Positions 8,208-16,958 of a DNA stretch of 64,000 bases are shown here, piece after piece. A model generated the notes under the pieces. The model did not search any database and was not told where the DNA came from. It saw only the letters and a list, made by a program, of their open reading frames with translations. How positions within the stretch are numbered: the first letter of the stretch is position 1; each line of letters opens with the position of its first letter. The position numbers were made by a program, and so were the translations under genes. The DNA comes from Oscillatoriales cyanobacterium (GTDB lineage: Bacteria; Cyanobacteriota; Cyanobacteriia; Cyanobacteriales; Microcoleaceae), in assembly GCA_004293365.1 (NCBI GenBank), contig RDYN01000027.1, forward strand, positions 1 through 64,000. The letters are read 5' to 3'.

Positions 8208-8241
8208 GGGTATGGGTAAATTTCATACCCGCCTCATACCC
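8208..8241. promoter_or_regulatory. Clustered CATACCC motifs upstream of the integrase
   Basis: GGGTATGG (8208-8215), TCATACCC (8223-8230) and TCATACCC (8234-8241) lie just upstream of the integrase start and about 70 bases from attR. Matching motifs occur about 50-90 bases inside attL (2194-2201, 2229-2236). The symmetric placement suggests arm-type recombinase sites or an operator controlling the integrase. Confidence 0.45.
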
Positions 8242-8308
8242 AGTTTCTTTGACAGAGGGTATCTAGTAGAGCTTCAAGCCGTTGGTTTACCTCAAAAGTA
8301 GTTAAAGC

Positions 8309-8360
8309 TAGCTGATTTGTAATCAGCCTGTCGCAAGTTCGAGTCTTGTCACCAGCTTTA
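8309..8360 (+). repeat. attR: 52-bp tRNA-Thr fragment
   Basis: An exact copy of 2094-2145. It lacks the 5' acceptor strand and D arm, so it cannot form a tRNA; it is the displaced original 3' end of the target gene. Confidence 0.9.
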
Positions 8361-8375
8361 CAAGCATAATCACGT

Positions 8376-8435
8376 GTTCGTAGTCAGGACTTTAGTCCTC
8401 TTGTTTTTAAGAGGACTGAAGTCCTCACTACGAAC
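8376..8435. repeat. GGACTTTAGTCC-type hairpin repeat
   Basis: GTTCGTAGTCAGGACTTTAG and its inverted partner GACTGAAGTCCTCACTACGAAC form a long hairpin. It overlaps the last codons of the aminopeptidase gene and may terminate its transcription. It belongs to a family seen many times in the window. Confidence 0.8.
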
Positions 8436-10314
8436 CGAGATTACTTAATGCGGCGCAGGCTTTTTTCAACCATTCAATTGTTGCTGGATCAAGTACGGGT
8501 GAGAGTTTCTCGACTACGGAGGCGTGATAGTTGTTCAACCATTGTAGTTGAGTTGTTGAGAGCCGATCGACATTTATCAATTTCCGCTCAAACGGAATAT
8601 AAGTCAGCGGTTCAAATCCGTACCAAGCCCTACCGTTTTTAGACAGCATTTCCCTGACAACATAGAGATTTTCGAGGCGAATTCCGCCCCATCCCGCTTC
8701 GTAATATCCCGGTTCGATACTCGTTACCATTCCCGGTTCCAGGGGATATTGCACAAATTTGCTGATACCGTTGGGGCCTTCGTGACCGGCTAAAAATGCG
8801 CCGACTCCGTGGCCTGTTCCGTGTCCGTAGTCTAGCTGTTGTTGCCATAATACCGCACGGGCGATCGCATCTAACTGCGATCCGGTTGTACCTTTCGGGA
8901 ATTGCTGCACCGCACAGTTGATGTGTGCTATCAAAACTGTTGTGTAGTGTTCGATTTGCTGCGTTGTCGGTTCCCCGACAATCATGGTTCTGGTGTCGTC
9001 GGTTGTTCCCGCTAGATACTGTGCGCCTGAGTCTAGCAGCAGCAATTCTCCGGGTTTTAGCGTGATTTCGGGGCTGGGAGTGCCGTAATGTACGATCGAG
9101 CTATTGGCTCCCGCACCGGCGATCGTTCTAAACGTTAAAATATGAAAATCAGTTTCTTGCTGATAAAAACTTTCGATGCTTTCTTTAACATCAAACTCAG
9201 TCAATACATTACCATTTTCTAGCTGTTCTGTCAACCACTTTAAAGTTAGAGTTTTAGCTCGACTTGCCTTAAAATTAGCAGATTGCATCTGCTCGATTTC
9301 CACAGGATTTTTCCGAGCTTTCATCCCTTCTACCGGATTCGGCTCGAAAACTATTTTTATCTTATTTTCACTAGCTTTTTGCTGGTTTAACAGTAACTGA
9401 TACGTACCTGCTGTGCTGTGTTTCGCATCTAAAAGTACCCGAACTTGTTTCGGCAAATTCAAGCAAGCTTCTAAAGTTGACGGATAGTGAGCGTAGGGAA
9501 GCAAAGTTACAGCCGCCGCCAAATCTTGCTCGATTTCCGGTGAAACTCGTTCGAGATTGGTAAACAAAAATGCTGCATCTGCGGTGACAATCGCGTAGGA
9601 TATGAAAATGGGAATGTGGGGAATATCCGAGCCTCGGAGATTGAACAGCCACGCTATTTGATTGAGGTTGGTAATTGGGAGCAAATCGATTTTGGCTTTC
9701 TGCATCGCTTCCCTGACTCGGACTAATTTTTCGGCGCAGGTTTCTCCGGTCAGAGATGCTGGTAAGCTAAATATAGGAGATTCGTCAATCGCGGGTAAAG
9801 TCTCTACTTTTTGTCGAACCTTGTCTGCTAAATTCTCCGATATCGGTACGAGTTCAATCCCCGCAGCAGCAAATCTTTTTACCCAATTTTGATATTGCTC
9901 AGTCGCTACGGTAAACGGATCAAAACCGAATCTAATTTTAGTTGATTTTTGGGCAGAATCTGCCGCCAGTTTTTCTAAAGTTTCAATTAAGCTTAAATTT
10001 CCTTCTAAGCCGAGTTTCGATATTTGAATCAATCCAGCATCGACTTGCAATTCTGCTTGTTCGTAATAGCGGGAATCCACAAACAACCAAGCCGAATTTT
10101 TGCCAACTAACAAATCGCCCGCGGAACCCGTAAAACCTGAAATCCAAGCTCGTCGCTGCTTGGCTGCTGGAAGTGATAAATTTAAGTGTTCGTCAACCGC
10201 TGGAATGAAATAGCAATCTAAGTCATAGTTTGCCATCAAAGCGCGCAATTCAGAAAGTTTTTCTGCGGAGGTATTTTGGATATTTGTATTTACTTTAAAA
10301 TTAGTTGCAACCAT
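8428..10314 (-). CDS. pepP: Xaa-Pro aminopeptidase (M24B), long form
   Basis: The 628-residue product matches the three-domain aminopeptidase P family, which removes an N-terminal residue preceding proline using two metal ions. Two creatinase-like N-terminal domains (about 15-165 and 185-330) precede the pita-bread catalytic domain (about 340-570). Metal ligands are visible as D428 (LLLDSG), D439 (GTTDDTRT), H502 (GTGHGVG), E534 (SIEPGYY) and E548 (GIRLENL). A further C-terminal stretch of about 60 residues is typical of the long, roughly 600-residue form. The start is supported by AGGAG 8 bases upstream. It lies 18 bases behind the aminotransferase gene and is probably co-transcribed with it. 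It should be cytosolic, as no signal peptide is seen. Confidence 0.92.
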   Translation of the reverse strand: MVATNFKVNTNIQNTSAEKLSELRALMANYDLDCYFIPAVDEHLNLSLPAAKQRRAWISGFTGSAGDLLVGKNSAWLFVDSRYYEQAELQVDAGLIQISKLGLEGNLSLIETLEKLAADSAQKSTKIRFGFDPFTVATEQYQNWVKRFAAAGIELVPISENLADKVRQKVETLPAIDESPIFSLPASLTGETCAEKLVRVREAMQKAKIDLLPITNLNQIAWLFNLRGSDIPHIPIFISYAIVTADAAFLFTNLERVSPEIEQDLAAAVTLLPYAHYPSTLEACLNLPKQVRVLLDAKHSTAGTYQLLLNQQKASENKIKIVFEPNPVEGMKARKNPVEIEQMQSANFKASRAKTLTLKWLTEQLENGNVLTEFDVKESIESFYQQETDFHILTFRTIAGAGANSSIVHYGTPSPEITLKPGELLLLDSGAQYLAGTTDDTRTMIVGEPTTQQIEHYTTVLIAHINCAVQQFPKGTTGSQLDAIARAVLWQQQLDYGHGTGHGVGAFLAGHEGPNGISKFVQYPLEPGMVTSIEPGYYEAGWGGIRLENLYVVREMLSKNGRAWYGFEPLTYIPFERKLINVDRLSTTQLQWLNNYHASVVEKLSPVLDPATIEWLKKACAALSNLGS

Positions 10315-10332
10315 TGGACAATCTCCTATTTA

Positions 10333-11505
10333 TTACTTGTTTAAAATTGTCTTCAAACCTTTAACCAGCCTGCTAATTCCGGCGGCGGCTGTTGCAGTTT
10401 TTAGAGCGCCGTAAGCAACGCGCAAATAGCAGCCCCTATCCATGCCGAAGGTTGTACCGGGAAGCACTGCTACTTGATGTTCGCGAATTAATCGCTCTAC
10501 TAATTCCATTGTATCGAGTTCGGTGTCAACTTTCAAGAAAAAGTAGAAAGCCCCGGCGGCTGGGGAAATTGTACACAAATTTGGGATGCTATTGAGTTCG
10601 TCTAATACGAGTTGGCGCACAAATGCGATCGCCCTTACATAATTATCGCAGTAACCCCTACCAACTTGCAACGCTCCCAGGGCTGCATACTGGGAAATTA
10701 CGGGCGGACAAATTAAGATAGTATCTTGAATTTTCCTCACCGAAACCAGCAAATGTTCTGGGATTACCATATACCCGATGCGCCAACTCGCAAAACCGTA
10801 GGCTTTGGAAAGGCTAAACAGGGAAATTGTATGTTCGCTGCTGTTGGGAAAAGTGGCGGGCGAACAGTGTTTCGCGCCGTCATAGGTAAAATATTCGTAG
10901 GCTTCGTCGCTGATGTGATAAATGTTGTGCTGGCGGCAAATATCGTTCACTTCCAGGAGAGATTCCGCAGAATAAACTACGCCTGTTGGGTTGTTGGGTG
11001 AAATGGTGATAATTGCTCGCGTTTTCTCGGTGATTGCTTTTTTAATCGCAGCAATATTGAGTTGATAGTTGGCGTCGGTTTCTACAATCACGGGACGGCA
11101 ATTTGCCATAATTGCAGCCATTTCGTGGTTGAAGTAATAGGGTGATTGGATGATAACTTCGTCTCCCGCCGAGGTGATGGCGAGAATGGCGTTGGTAAAT
11201 CCCATGTTGCTGCCGGCGGTAACGACAATGCAGTTTTTGTTGTTTATTTCTATGCCGTTATCTGTTTTGAGTTTGGCTGCGATGGCATCTTGTAATTCGG
11301 GGATTCCTTCGACGGCTTTGTATTTGTGATTGTCGGGATTTCCGAAGAAGTCGGGAATTTTGTCAAATGATTCTTGGGGCGGATTGTAGTACACTACGCC
11401 TTGTCCTAAGGAGATTGTCCCCGGATTTTGCCGGATTAGTTCGCCAACTACTGGGATGATTGGCGATTGTACTGATTGCATTCGAGTTGAGTGATTTTCG
11501 ATCAT
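10333..11505 (-). CDS. PLP-dependent class I/II aminotransferase
   Basis: A 390-residue fold-type I aminotransferase. The family landmarks are SPNNPTG (169-175), ISDEAYEYF with D200 for the pyridine nitrogen, SLSKAYG with the Schiff-base lysine K234, and a phosphate/substrate arginine in SWRIGYM (R242). A second substrate-binding arginine is expected near LRVAYG close to the C-terminus. The amino acid substrate cannot be told from sequence; aspartate-like or kynurenine-like subgroups are possible. It lies immediately upstream of pepP. No clear ribosome binding site precedes the ATG. Confidence 0.88.
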   Translation of the reverse strand: MIENHSTRMQSVQSPIIPVVGELIRQNPGTISLGQGVVYYNPPQESFDKIPDFFGNPDNHKYKAVEGIPELQDAIAAKLKTDNGIEINNKNCIVVTAGSNMGFTNAILAITSAGDEVIIQSPYYFNHEMAAIMANCRPVIVETDANYQLNIAAIKKAITEKTRAIITISPNNPTGVVYSAESLLEVNDICRQHNIYHISDEAYEYFTYDGAKHCSPATFPNSSEHTISLFSLSKAYGFASWRIGYMVIPEHLLVSVRKIQDTILICPPVISQYAALGALQVGRGYCDNYVRAIAFVRQLVLDELNSIPNLCTISPAAGAFYFFLKVDTELDTMELVERLIREHQVAVLPGTTFGMDRGCYLRVAYGALKTATAAAGISRLVKGLKTILNK

Positions 11506-11521
11506 ATATTATAAGGAATTT

Positions 11522-11970
11522 TTGAGGCGAGCTGAGTTCACCGGTGCGCGGTGCACTACGTATCGAGTTTGTTGTTCACCGGTGCGCGGTGCACACCCTA
11601 CAGTTTGTAGGGTGCGCATTGCGCACACTTCACCGGTGCGCGGTGCACACCCTAGGTATCGGGTTTGTTGTTCACCGGTGCGCGGTGCACACCCTACAGT
11701 TTGTAGTTTGTTGTTCACTGGTGCGCGGTGCACACCCTACAGTTTGTAGCACTGCGCACACTTCACCGGTGCGCGGTGCACACCCTACGTATCGAGTTCA
11801 CCGGTGCGCGGTGCACACCCTACAGTTTGTAGGGTGCGCACTGCGCACACTTCACCGGTGCGCGGTGCACACCCTAGGTATCGAGTTTGTTGTTCACCGG
11901 TGCGCGGTGCACACCCTACATATCAAGTGCGCGGTGCACAGTTTGTAGGGTGCGCACTGCGCACAGAATG
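11522..11970. repeat. Array of CACCGGTGCGCGGTGCAC repeats
   Basis: The 18-mer CACCGGTGCGCGGTGCAC occurs nine times (near 11539, 11577, 11631, 11673, 11716 with one change, 11764, 11799, 11853, 11895), with a tenth partial copy at about 11926. It is usually followed by ACCCTACAGTTTGTAG or ACCCTAGGTATCGAG, and GTGCGCACTGCGCAC palindromes are interspersed. Spacing is irregular at 35-53 bases. ORFs over it on both strands are repeat translations. There are no unique spacers, so it is not a CRISPR. Confidence 0.9.
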
Positions 11971-12099
11971 CGCTATTTATAGCGCGCTTAACTGAAGAAA
12001 ACAACTGAAGAAAACAACATAATTTTAACGGGCAAATCTTCAACCCGTGCACCATCCGGGTTTTGCTTGTGTAGACGCGGTTTCCAACCGCCCTGTCTT

Positions 12100-15000
12100 C
12101 TAAACTCTTTCTATTTCTATTCTAGAGCCTTGGGGCGACTTAAACACCTTAACTTGGGCGGGCAATCTTTCGCCCAATCCTCGAACGTGGGTAATCACTC
12201 CAATCAGCCTTTCTCGTTGCCGCAATGATTCTAAAATTTGAGTGACGCTTTCGAGGGTTTCTGCATCTAAAGTACCAAATCCTTCATCCAGAAATAAGCT
12301 ACCCAATTGAGCGCCTTGAGACAGTTTTTCTGATAAAGCTAAAGCCATTGACAAGGAAGTAGCAAAGGTTTCGCCGCCGGAAAGTGTTCGCACTCTCCTA
12401 GCTTCGCCGCCATTCCAATTATCTGTTACCCAGTATTCGCCGTCTTGGTTTTTTAACTTGTACCGATTTTCTGTTAATTCTTGCAAAATTAAGGTGGCGC
12501 TACCGACTAATTCTGCTTCTAAATGTTCTAAGATGTAGGATTGAAATTCGTTGGATTTGAGATTTTGGGCTAAGGTGTGATAGGTTTGCTCTTGTTCTGT
12601 GAAGTTGGTGATTTGCTGGGAGAGTCTTTCGGCTTGTTCGAGAGTTTGAGCGGCTACTTGAATCCACGCTAAAAGTTCGGCGCGGTTGTTGTTGGCTTGT
12701 TTGAAGTTTTCTTGGGCTGTGTGTTTTGCCGATCGCACTTGTGCTAAATTATTCTCATCGGTAGTTCTGCCTGCGATCGCCTCCTGCAAATCCTTCGCCC
12801 GCGTCTCCAACTGAATTTTTGACTCCCGCACCGAGCGAATCGCATTTTCCCACTGCGATTGTTCGCTAACGGGCGCAACCGCAGCTAAAAATGTCTCTTC
12901 CGTAAAATCAGCCGCTGTTAATTTTGCCAACCAATCTTGGTTTAACTGCTGCTTGCTGGCTTGGGCTTGCGCGTAAACCTCCCCCGCTTGTTGCTCTCTC
13001 TCGGCTGCTTGAATAGCAGTATTTTGAGCAGCTTGATAGGATTTTTCGGCAGTTTTCAGCAAATTTGCCAACTCTTGCTTGTCTTCTGCCAAGGCTTTTG
13101 CTAAATTAGCATAGGGTTGGTATTCCGTAATTTGATAAAGCGCATTGACACAACTTTGCAACTGCTGCTGCCTGCGGTCTGATTCGGCGATCGCATCTTG
13201 ATATTCTTGCTGTTTAGCTGCTTGAGCCGTCACCGCAAAATTAAATCTTTGTTCGTAATTATTATATTCAAAGGATGCGAGTTGGAATTGCTGCTCGGTT
13301 TCGCGGTATTGGCGATCGCTCTCTGCAAGTATAACCAACTCCTGCTGCAACTGCAAGACTTCCCACTCAGGATTTTCTAGAACTAAAGTGATTTGCTGCT
13401 GCAACTGAGCAACTTTATTCGCTGTCAATTGCAATGCTCGAGCAAATTCTGACTGTTTTTGCTCGCAAGCTGAAACTGCACTTTTACCATCAGCCGCAGC
13501 CATTTGAGCAGCTTGCAAAACCTGATTTGCAGCCGTCACTTTCCGCCGCAAACCAGCAACATCGACAATCTTAGAACTCGGCAAAGCAGGGAGCAAATCG
13601 CTCTCGGGATGCACGCCCCCGCACACCGGACAAGTATCGCCAGCATTCAGCGACATTCTGACAGCAGCAACACTCTCTAAACGCGCCGCTTCCGCATTAG
13701 CAGCTTGGGCAGATTCTAGCTCAGCTTCGCACTCTTTCAGCCGGATTTCTGCCCCGGCTAATTTAGTAGCAACCTCGAAATAATTCTGTTCGGCGCTTGC
13801 TTTTTCGGCGACAGATTTATTCAACTGTTCGCGCTGAGTTTGTCCCTGTTTGACAATAAGCTGAAGTTCCATCAATAAAGAGGCAATTTGCTGCAACTGT
13901 TCTAAACGCTTTCCTCCCGGCGCATACTGTTCGAGCAACGCCACTGCTCTAGTAACTCGAAAACCAGCGGTCTGAATTTTAGTGTTAGCAGCTTGCAGTT
14001 CTTTATCTGCTGCTTGGAAAAAGCGGAGTTTTTCCTGTTGATTTTTTTGGGCGAAGGCAACTTCTGTTTCTAATTGAGCGCGCTGTTCTTCGTATACTTT
14101 GGCAGCAGCCAGAGCATCTTCGCGAGCCTTTATTTGTGGCGCTAATTCCTCTGATTTGGCGCGAGCCGCATCAAGTTTCTGCTGCTCTGCTGCTAGCTCG
14201 GAGCGAGCTTTAATTAACCGCTCCCGCGCTGAGAGAACGGCACTTTCGGCAGTTTCATACTGACTGCGAGCCGATCGCACTAAAGCCCAATCTCCCTGTA
14301 AACGATCGGCAGCTTGCGCTCTTTCCAAACGCTGTGCTAAAATTGCGATCTCGGCGGAACTAGCATTTAATTGCGCTAATTCTTGTTGCAACTCTTGCCA
14401 GCGAGTGATTTGGGAAAATAGCTGTTCTTCTTCATCCACAGCCTTCTGAGCTTCCATAACAGCGCGCTCGAACTGAGGTAGTTGCTGCTCTAAAATCCAA
14501 AGTTGCGATCGTTTTAGCTCCACCTCATTCGCCGCCGGAGCGCTCAACTCAGCTAACTGCCTTTCCACCATTTCTCGTTCTTGTTTCAGCAACTTCGCGA
14601 TATCGTTTGCTTCCTTCCGCATCTGCTCAAAAATCTCAAATCCCGCTAGCTGTCGCAAAATTTCCCGCCGTTTAGAAGTATCTCCTTTAATAAACTCATC
14701 AAACTTGCCTTGAGGCAGAATAATCGCTCTCGTAAAAGTATCAAAATCCATCCCCAAAATCTGTTCAATCGTATTTTGAACAGCAACAATACTCGTCCCC
14801 AAAGTTTCCCAATCGCCATTTTGCCAAGTTTCCAAAATTACCTTATTCTCCGGAGATTTCGGACGAAAACGCCACCTCCGCGTCACGCGATACTGTGTCA
14901 AACCCACAGCAAAACGCAACTGCACCTTGAGATTTTCGCTCCCTTGACTTGCCAAATCAGCTACTTGTTTGCCGCTGCGAGTTGTCGTACCAAAAAGCGC

Positions 15001-15141
15001 GTAAGTCATGGCATCTAGCAGCGAAGATTTTCCCGCACCAGTAGCACCCGTAATTGCAAACAAATCGAGTTGAGAAAAATCTAAACGCTGTTCCCGGCGG
15101 AAGCTGGTAAATCCTTCGAGCAAAAGTTCTAGTGGACGCAT
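12100..15141 (-). CDS. sbcC: SbcC, ATPase subunit of the SbcCD nuclease
   Basis: This is a 1013-residue SMC/Rad50-like protein. Walker A GATGAGKS is at residues 32-39, with the QGKFDEF segment at about 144. Two long coiled coils flank a zinc-hook motif CPVCGG (C504, C507). The ABC signature LSGGET starts at about residue 920, and Walker B LFLDEGFGTLD follows at about 955. With SbcD it forms an ATP-dependent nuclease that opens DNA hairpins and palindromes and processes double-strand-break ends. Length is normal for the family. It follows sbcD by 164 bp, a gap that itself holds a long inverted repeat, so co-transcription is likely but may be attenuated. The start codon was taken at the conserved MRPLELLLEGF. 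Confidence 0.95.
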   Translation of the reverse strand: MRPLELLLEGFTSFRREQRLDFSQLDLFAITGATGAGKSSLLDAMTYALFGTTTRSGKQVADLASQGSENLKVQLRFAVGLTQYRVTRRWRFRPKSPENKVILETWQNGDWETLGTSIVAVQNTIEQILGMDFDTFTRAIILPQGKFDEFIKGDTSKRREILRQLAGFEIFEQMRKEANDIAKLLKQEREMVERQLAELSAPAANEVELKRSQLWILEQQLPQFERAVMEAQKAVDEEEQLFSQITRWQELQQELAQLNASSAEIAILAQRLERAQAADRLQGDWALVRSARSQYETAESAVLSARERLIKARSELAAEQQKLDAARAKSEELAPQIKAREDALAAAKVYEEQRAQLETEVAFAQKNQQEKLRFFQAADKELQAANTKIQTAGFRVTRAVALLEQYAPGGKRLEQLQQIASLLMELQLIVKQGQTQREQLNKSVAEKASAEQNYFEVATKLAGAEIRLKECEAELESAQAANAEAARLESVAAVRMSLNAGDTCPVCGGVHPESDLLPALPSSKIVDVAGLRRKVTAANQVLQAAQMAAADGKSAVSACEQKQSEFARALQLTANKVAQLQQQITLVLENPEWEVLQLQQELVILAESDRQYRETEQQFQLASFEYNNYEQRFNFAVTAQAAKQQEYQDAIAESDRRQQQLQSCVNALYQITEYQPYANLAKALAEDKQELANLLKTAEKSYQAAQNTAIQAAEREQQAGEVYAQAQASKQQLNQDWLAKLTAADFTEETFLAAVAPVSEQSQWENAIRSVRESKIQLETRAKDLQEAIAGRTTDENNLAQVRSAKHTAQENFKQANNNRAELLAWIQVAAQTLEQAERLSQQITNFTEQEQTYHTLAQNLKSNEFQSYILEHLEAELVGSATLILQELTENRYKLKNQDGEYWVTDNWNGGEARRVRTLSGGETFATSLSMALALSEKLSQGAQLGSLFLDEGFGTLDAETLESVTQILESLRQRERLIGVITHVRGLGERLPAQVKVFKSPQGSRIEIERV

Positions 15142-15195
15142 ACTGATTTTAGATTTTGGATTTTGATGATTATGTCATTGCGAACGGTAACGCTT

Positions 15196-15305
15196 GTAGT
15201 CGAGTCTCGATCCCCCTCGCATCCCCCGAAAGCAAGGGGGACTTTGAGAAGGTTCTTGTCCCCCCCGACTATACGGGGGGTTAGGGGGGATCGAGTCTCG
15301 ACTAC
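15196..15305. repeat. Inverted repeat between sbcD and sbcC
   Basis: GTAGTCGAGTCTCGATCCCC (from 15196) is mirrored by GGGGATCGAGTCTCGACTAC (to 15305), with further C-run/G-run pairs between (ATCCCCC with GGGGGAC; CCCCCCGACTATACGGGGGG at 15260-15279). The structure can fold as nested hairpins. It ends one base before the sbcD stop codon. Confidence 0.8.
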
Positions 15306-16481
15306 CTAACTATTAACTGTTTCCTTAAACTTCTTGTACAAATTCTCAAATCCCTCCAATACAGCGGGTTGCGGAGTCGTTCCCAAGCGGTTTTGATAAT
15401 AGTTGCAGAACTCTGCTGCTGGATCGAAGTTGTTGGGATCGATATTAGTGTTCTCTGTTGGTTCTAGCGGTGCATCGCGATAGCGCGGCTCAATTAACAG
15501 CGCTTGAGAACAGATTTGCCGCACGCGATCGGCTAATCCGATTTGCGGGCTATCCAATTCGACAATTACCTTCAAAAAACCAGGATGATACTGATGAGCT
15601 TCTAAAGTAGCATCGAGATTGTCATTATGACATTGAAGCACTTTTAACGGTTTGTGGCAAGCCACAGGTCTAAATTCTACCTTTGCCTGACTTCCAGGCT
15701 CAACTTCGATCGAGCAAAATCCTTTTTCCTGTTCAGCTTCTCCGAAATCTAACTGAATTAAAGAACCGGAATAATAAGCGGGAGAATTCTTAGCAATCCG
15801 CTGGTGAATGTGGATGTGTCCGAGGGCGACATACTGAGCTTCTGGCGGCAGAGTTTGCGATGATAGCAGGTATTTTTCTCGCGTGTAATAAGCGACTTCG
15901 GATTTAGCCAAGCGAGCGCCGTCAATGCTCATGTGTCCCATCAGCATATTCACAGTATTGTCTCGAAAATCTGCGGTTAAATTTTGCAGTAAATCTGCTA
16001 CAATTTCGCGGTAATCTTGGCGGCGGTTGGCATCGCCGGAGTGCCACAGAGAATTGGCATCTAACAGTCTTTGTTCGGAAGCAAAAGGCATCGCTCCCAC
16101 GCACAGTTTACCACTTTTGGTATTAAGAGTAATTGTGCCGCCGTCTGCCGATCGCCTGGGTTTACCTAAAGCGCGAACGCCGGCGAGGGATAGCAGTTGG
16201 GCGATGCTGTCGATGCGGGATGCTGAATCGTGATTGCCGGCGATCGCAATTGCGGGAATTTCGGCTGCTTGGAGTTCGCAGAAAAATTGATAGGCAATGC
16301 GCTCGGCGTGCGCTGGAGGGTTGGGAACGTCAAAAATGTCGCCGGCGACCAACACAGCATCGACATCGAGCTCTTTGGCTTGTTTCAAAATCTGTTCCAG
16401 GGCGATCGCAATTTCCAAAGTGCGATCGATCCCTCGAAAACGCCGTCCCAAATGCCAGTCAGCAGTATGAATTATTCGCAT
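15306..16481 (-). CDS. sbcD: SbcD, nuclease subunit of SbcCD
   Basis: A 391-residue Mre11-like calcineurin-type phosphoesterase. Metal-binding motifs are DWHLG (D8, H10), AGDIFD, AGNHDS and the later GHMS and GHIHIH. The C-terminal part carries the capping domain. The protein hydrolyses phosphodiester bonds of hairpin or end-blocked DNA under control of SbcC. Gene order sbcD-sbcC is the usual one. The window itself contains many palindromes that would be substrates. Confidence 0.95.
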   Translation of the reverse strand: MRIIHTADWHLGRRFRGIDRTLEIAIALEQILKQAKELDVDAVLVAGDIFDVPNPPAHAERIAYQFFCELQAAEIPAIAIAGNHDSASRIDSIAQLLSLAGVRALGKPRRSADGGTITLNTKSGKLCVGAMPFASEQRLLDANSLWHSGDANRRQDYREIVADLLQNLTADFRDNTVNMLMGHMSIDGARLAKSEVAYYTREKYLLSSQTLPPEAQYVALGHIHIHQRIAKNSPAYYSGSLIQLDFGEAEQEKGFCSIEVEPGSQAKVEFRPVACHKPLKVLQCHNDNLDATLEAHQYHPGFLKVIVELDSPQIGLADRVRQICSQALLIEPRYRDAPLEPTENTNIDPNNFDPAAEFCNYYQNRLGTTPQPAVLEGFENLYKKFKETVNS

Positions 16482-16533
16482 AGTATGAGGAGTATTTTGT
16501 TTATTTTAATACTTATGGTTTTCTAAGTAGCCT

Positions 16534-16890
16534 TTAGGTGTCGCTTTCTTTTTCTTGTTCTAAAATTGCTCTGTCGATCGCATCAATGTGTACCTCAGCA
16601 TAAGCAAAAGCATTGACCAAATCGGCGGCACTCAGATCGGGATGACCTTTTAAAATATGAGCATCGCTAGCACCTTGACGGCGATAATTTATCAACAGCC
16701 AAACAGGAATGCGAGTTTGTCTGATACAAGCTTCGCCGCCCATGACGCCTGAAGTCTTTTGAATTCCAGACCAAAAGTTGGTTAAACTTTGGGCTAAAAA
16801 TAGTATAGCTTGAGTCTTTTCTTCGGGAGTTAACGCCAGGAGTTGCGGTTGTAATTCTTTCAGTGTCATGTTCGCAGTTATTGAGTTCAT
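16534..16890 (-). CDS. DUF433 domain protein (antitoxin-like), orphan
   Basis: About 118 residues from the ATG at 16888-16890 (MNSITANMTLKEL). The DUF433 block GVMGGEACIRQTRIPVW...LSAADLVNAFAYAEVH is clear; this winged-helix-like domain is often the antitoxin partner of a DUF5615 PIN-like toxin. No such toxin follows: the next gene, 52 bases downstream, is sbcD. A longer frame runs upstream to 17154 but consists of translated repeat (KKPGF, PGFW), so it was rejected as coding. A short upstream helical segment (TLKELQPQLLALTPEEK) resembles the N-termini of DUF2281-type antitoxins. The role in this strain is uncertain. Confidence 0.75.
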   Translation of the reverse strand: MNSITANMTLKELQPQLLALTPEEKTQAILFLAQSLTNFWSGIQKTSGVMGGEACIRQTRIPVWLLINYRRQGASDAHILKGHPDLSAADLVNAFAYAEVHIDAIDRAILEQEKESDT

Positions 16891-16958
16891 AAATATTAGC
16901 TTTTTTTGGCATACAAGTATTCTAGCAGTGACTAAATCAAAATTTTCATAGCACTCCT

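Larger units (their letters stand above)
2094..8360. mobile_element. tRNA-Thr-integrated element with integrase and VapE-type ATPase
   Basis: The stretch is bounded by a perfect 52-bp direct repeat (2094-2145 and 8309-8360) that starts in the tRNA anticodon stem and runs 3 bases past the tRNA. All four genes inside point left on the minus strand: tyrosine recombinase next to the right repeat, VapE/VirE-type P-loop protein, CoiA-like zinc protein and its shorter paralogue. Coding density is lower and A+T content visibly higher than in the flanking host genes. The set of integrase plus VapE-type replication protein plus small size (about 6.2 kb) resembles phage satellites and integrated plasmids. 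No capsid, tail, relaxase or conjugation gene is present, so transfer would need a helper. Boundaries are seen directly; the satellite interpretation is inference. Confidence 0.85.

Noticed and set aside
8309-8360. Second tRNA-Thr gene
   Set aside because: Only the 3' half is present; the 5' acceptor strand and D arm are missing. It is the attachment-site duplicate.
11522-11970. Possible CRISPR array
   Set aside because: Intervals between repeats are themselves repeated, irregular in length, and no cas genes are near.
11509-11995. Repetitive ORFs on both strands (RGAHPTVC-type and APRTGEQQT-type)
   Set aside because: They are translations of the CACCGGTGCGCGG repeat array and have no independent support.
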